DNA of 5,629 bases from Lysobacterales bacterium (GTDB lineage Bacteria > Pseudomonadota > Gammaproteobacteria > Xanthomonadales > Xanthomonadaceae), in contig JAGRJX010000170.1 of NCBI GenBank assembly GCA_020442545.1, positions 1 to 5,629 on the forward strand, in the 5' to 3' direction. The notes beneath the pieces are model-generated. The model was not told the origin of the DNA. It ran no database searches and saw only the letters and a program-made list of their open reading frames with translations. Shown here in pieces: positions 5,131-5,629 of this stretch. Each line of letters opens with the position of its first letter. Positions within the stretch are counted from its first letter, which is position 1. Position numbers and translations under genes: made by a program.

Positions 5131-5408
5131 GATTCTCCCTCGCAAGTCAGATCACGATGGCAGCCGGCGTTCGACGGCGTTGCACGGACCGATATTGGCC
5201 GGCACGACCCAGACCCTGCATTCCCGGATGCAGCCAGCGTGAAAAAGGTTCCCGTCGGCCCCAGGGCGGTCGTCGAGCGCGTCGCCAACGCCACCCAACG
5301 CGCATCGCTCGAATGTGCCCACTCGTGCGTGATGCCGATCATCATGCCGATGCCGAGCGCAGCGACCATACTGGTCAGAGCCCTTGCAAGGAGACTGGCC
5401 GTCGCCAC
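5127..5408 (-). CDS. Doubtful 93-codon ORF upstream of the sigma factor
   Basis: This frame starts at a GTG and encodes 93 residues. A hydrophobic stretch at about residues 5-26 (SLLARALTSMVAALGIGMMIGI) resembles a signal anchor. The remainder is rich in Ser, Thr, Ala and Gly with three cysteines (Cys69, Cys82, Cys89) and no motif I know. Its stop overlaps the sigma-factor ATG as ATGA, a typical coupling arrangement, and the sigma ribosome site lies in its last codons. Against it: no Shine-Dalgarno precedes the GTG, the third-position GC bias weakens in the second half, and the C-terminal part looks like translated non-coding DNA. If real, it would be the first gene of the sigma operon and could act at the membrane. 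If not, 5131-5505 is simply the sigma leader and promoter region. Confidence 0.28.
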   Translation of the reverse strand: MATASLLARALTSMVAALGIGMMIGITHEWAHSSDARWVALATRSTTALGPTGTFFTLAASGNAGSGSCRPISVRATPSNAGCHRDLTCEGES

Positions 5409-5505
5409 CGGCAGAGCGGCCTGCCGCCGGGGATGACTTCCGACGCTGTGATGTGTGTCGCGTTTTCGCTAGGCTTCGCGCTGGTCCCCTGACATTGGAA
5501 CAGCC
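5131..5505. other. Divergent intergenic region between sigma factor and M16 peptidase
   Basis: Unless the weak ORF at 5127-5408 is real, these 375 bases carry no gene and must hold the promoters of the divergent sigma and peptidase genes. I looked on both strands for sigma-70 and ECF-type (GGAAC-like -35) promoters and found no pair I would defend. TAGGCT at 5470-5475 is the best -10-like hexamer on the plus strand, but TGTGAT, 17 bases upstream of it, is a poor -35. A perfect 10-bp palindrome, CCTTGCAAGG, is present at 5382-5391. The block near 5333-5357 repeats ATGCCGAT-like octamers. Confidence 0.4.
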
Positions 5506-5629
5506 ATGCAACGTCGCATCACCGCGTTGCTGGCCGGGCTCCTGCTGTCATCGACGGTGCTGGCCGCCGACGCTGACAAATGGACCGTGCCGGTCGCCAC
5601 CAAAAAACTCGACAACGGCCTGACCGTGG
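5506..5629 (+). CDS. Exported protein, probable M16-family zinc peptidase (5' end only)
   Basis: Only the first 41 codons lie in the window. The N-terminus is a typical Sec signal peptide: MQRR, a hydrophobic core ITALLAGLLLSSTV (5-18) and a likely signal peptidase I cleavage after VLA or VLAA (about residue 20-21). The mature start runs on to KKLDNGLTV (33-41). The L-x-N-G-L-x-V pattern is the usual opening strand of pitrilysin/insulinase-type (M16) peptidases, just before their HxxEH zinc motif, which would lie past the window edge. GGAA at 5497-5500, five bases before the ATG at 5506, is an acceptable ribosome site. The protein should be periplasmic or outer-membrane associated. The assignment rests on a short motif, so the export call is firmer than the family call. 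Confidence 0.7.
   Translation, partial: MQRRITALLAGLLLSSTVLAADADKWTVPVATKKLDNGLTV

Noticed and set aside
3829..5436. 535-codon plus-strand open frame, the longest in the window
   Set aside because: It is antisense to the DUF2231, four-helix and sigma-factor genes. Its product is Gln/Pro/Arg-rich with no domain, while the opposite strand holds a textbook ECF sigma factor with ribosome sites and operon overlaps.

Overview
The window is GC-rich and densely coded, and its gene content suits a gammaproteobacterium, probably of the Xanthomonadales/Lysobacterales. Three things point there: an Lrp/AsnC regulator divergent from phenylalanine 4-hydroxylase, an extracytoplasmic-function (ECF) sigma factor with an F-x-G-x-R-C tail, and a left-end non-coding hairpin stretch that resembles intergenic repeats I remember from that group. 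The assignment rests on recognition only, not on a search. I see no transposase, phage gene, CRISPR array, tRNA or rRNA.

Layout, left to right. 1-175 is non-coding and folds into three consecutive stem-loops. A YjdF/DUF2238 inner-membrane protein (minus, 176-808) is divergent from a membrane-anchored diguanylate cyclase (plus, 910-2073). The 101-bp gap between them holds a clean 20-bp dyad. The cyclase converges on an Lrp/AsnC-family regulator (minus, 2104-2568). That regulator is divergent from phhA (plus, 2702-3589), and the 133-bp gap carries at least three small palindromes and a tandem 8-bp repeat that look like regulator binding sites. phhA converges on a minus-strand cluster. The 36-bp junction there is a compact hairpin flanked by a 9-bp direct repeat that covers both stop codons.

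The minus cluster reads from right to left: an ECF sigma-70 factor (5130-4429), a 114-aa four-helix membrane protein (4383-4039) and a DUF2231 membrane protein (4042-3626). The last two overlap as ATGA. No recognisable anti-sigma factor is encoded in the window. A possible 93-codon ORF (5408-5127) overlaps the sigma start, also as ATGA, but is weakly supported. The window ends in the first 41 codons of an exported, probable M16-family zinc peptidase (plus, from 5506).

How the genes may work together. The Lrp-like protein is the natural candidate regulator of phhA, which converts phenylalanine to tyrosine. The sigma factor and the two membrane proteins form a probable operon that may respond to an envelope signal. 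The cyclase makes c-di-GMP and has an intact inhibitory site. I found no clearly new multi-gene system. The best leads are the lrp-phhA operator array, the sigma/membrane-protein operon without an anti-sigma gene, and the hairpin elements at 1-130 and 3581-3628.
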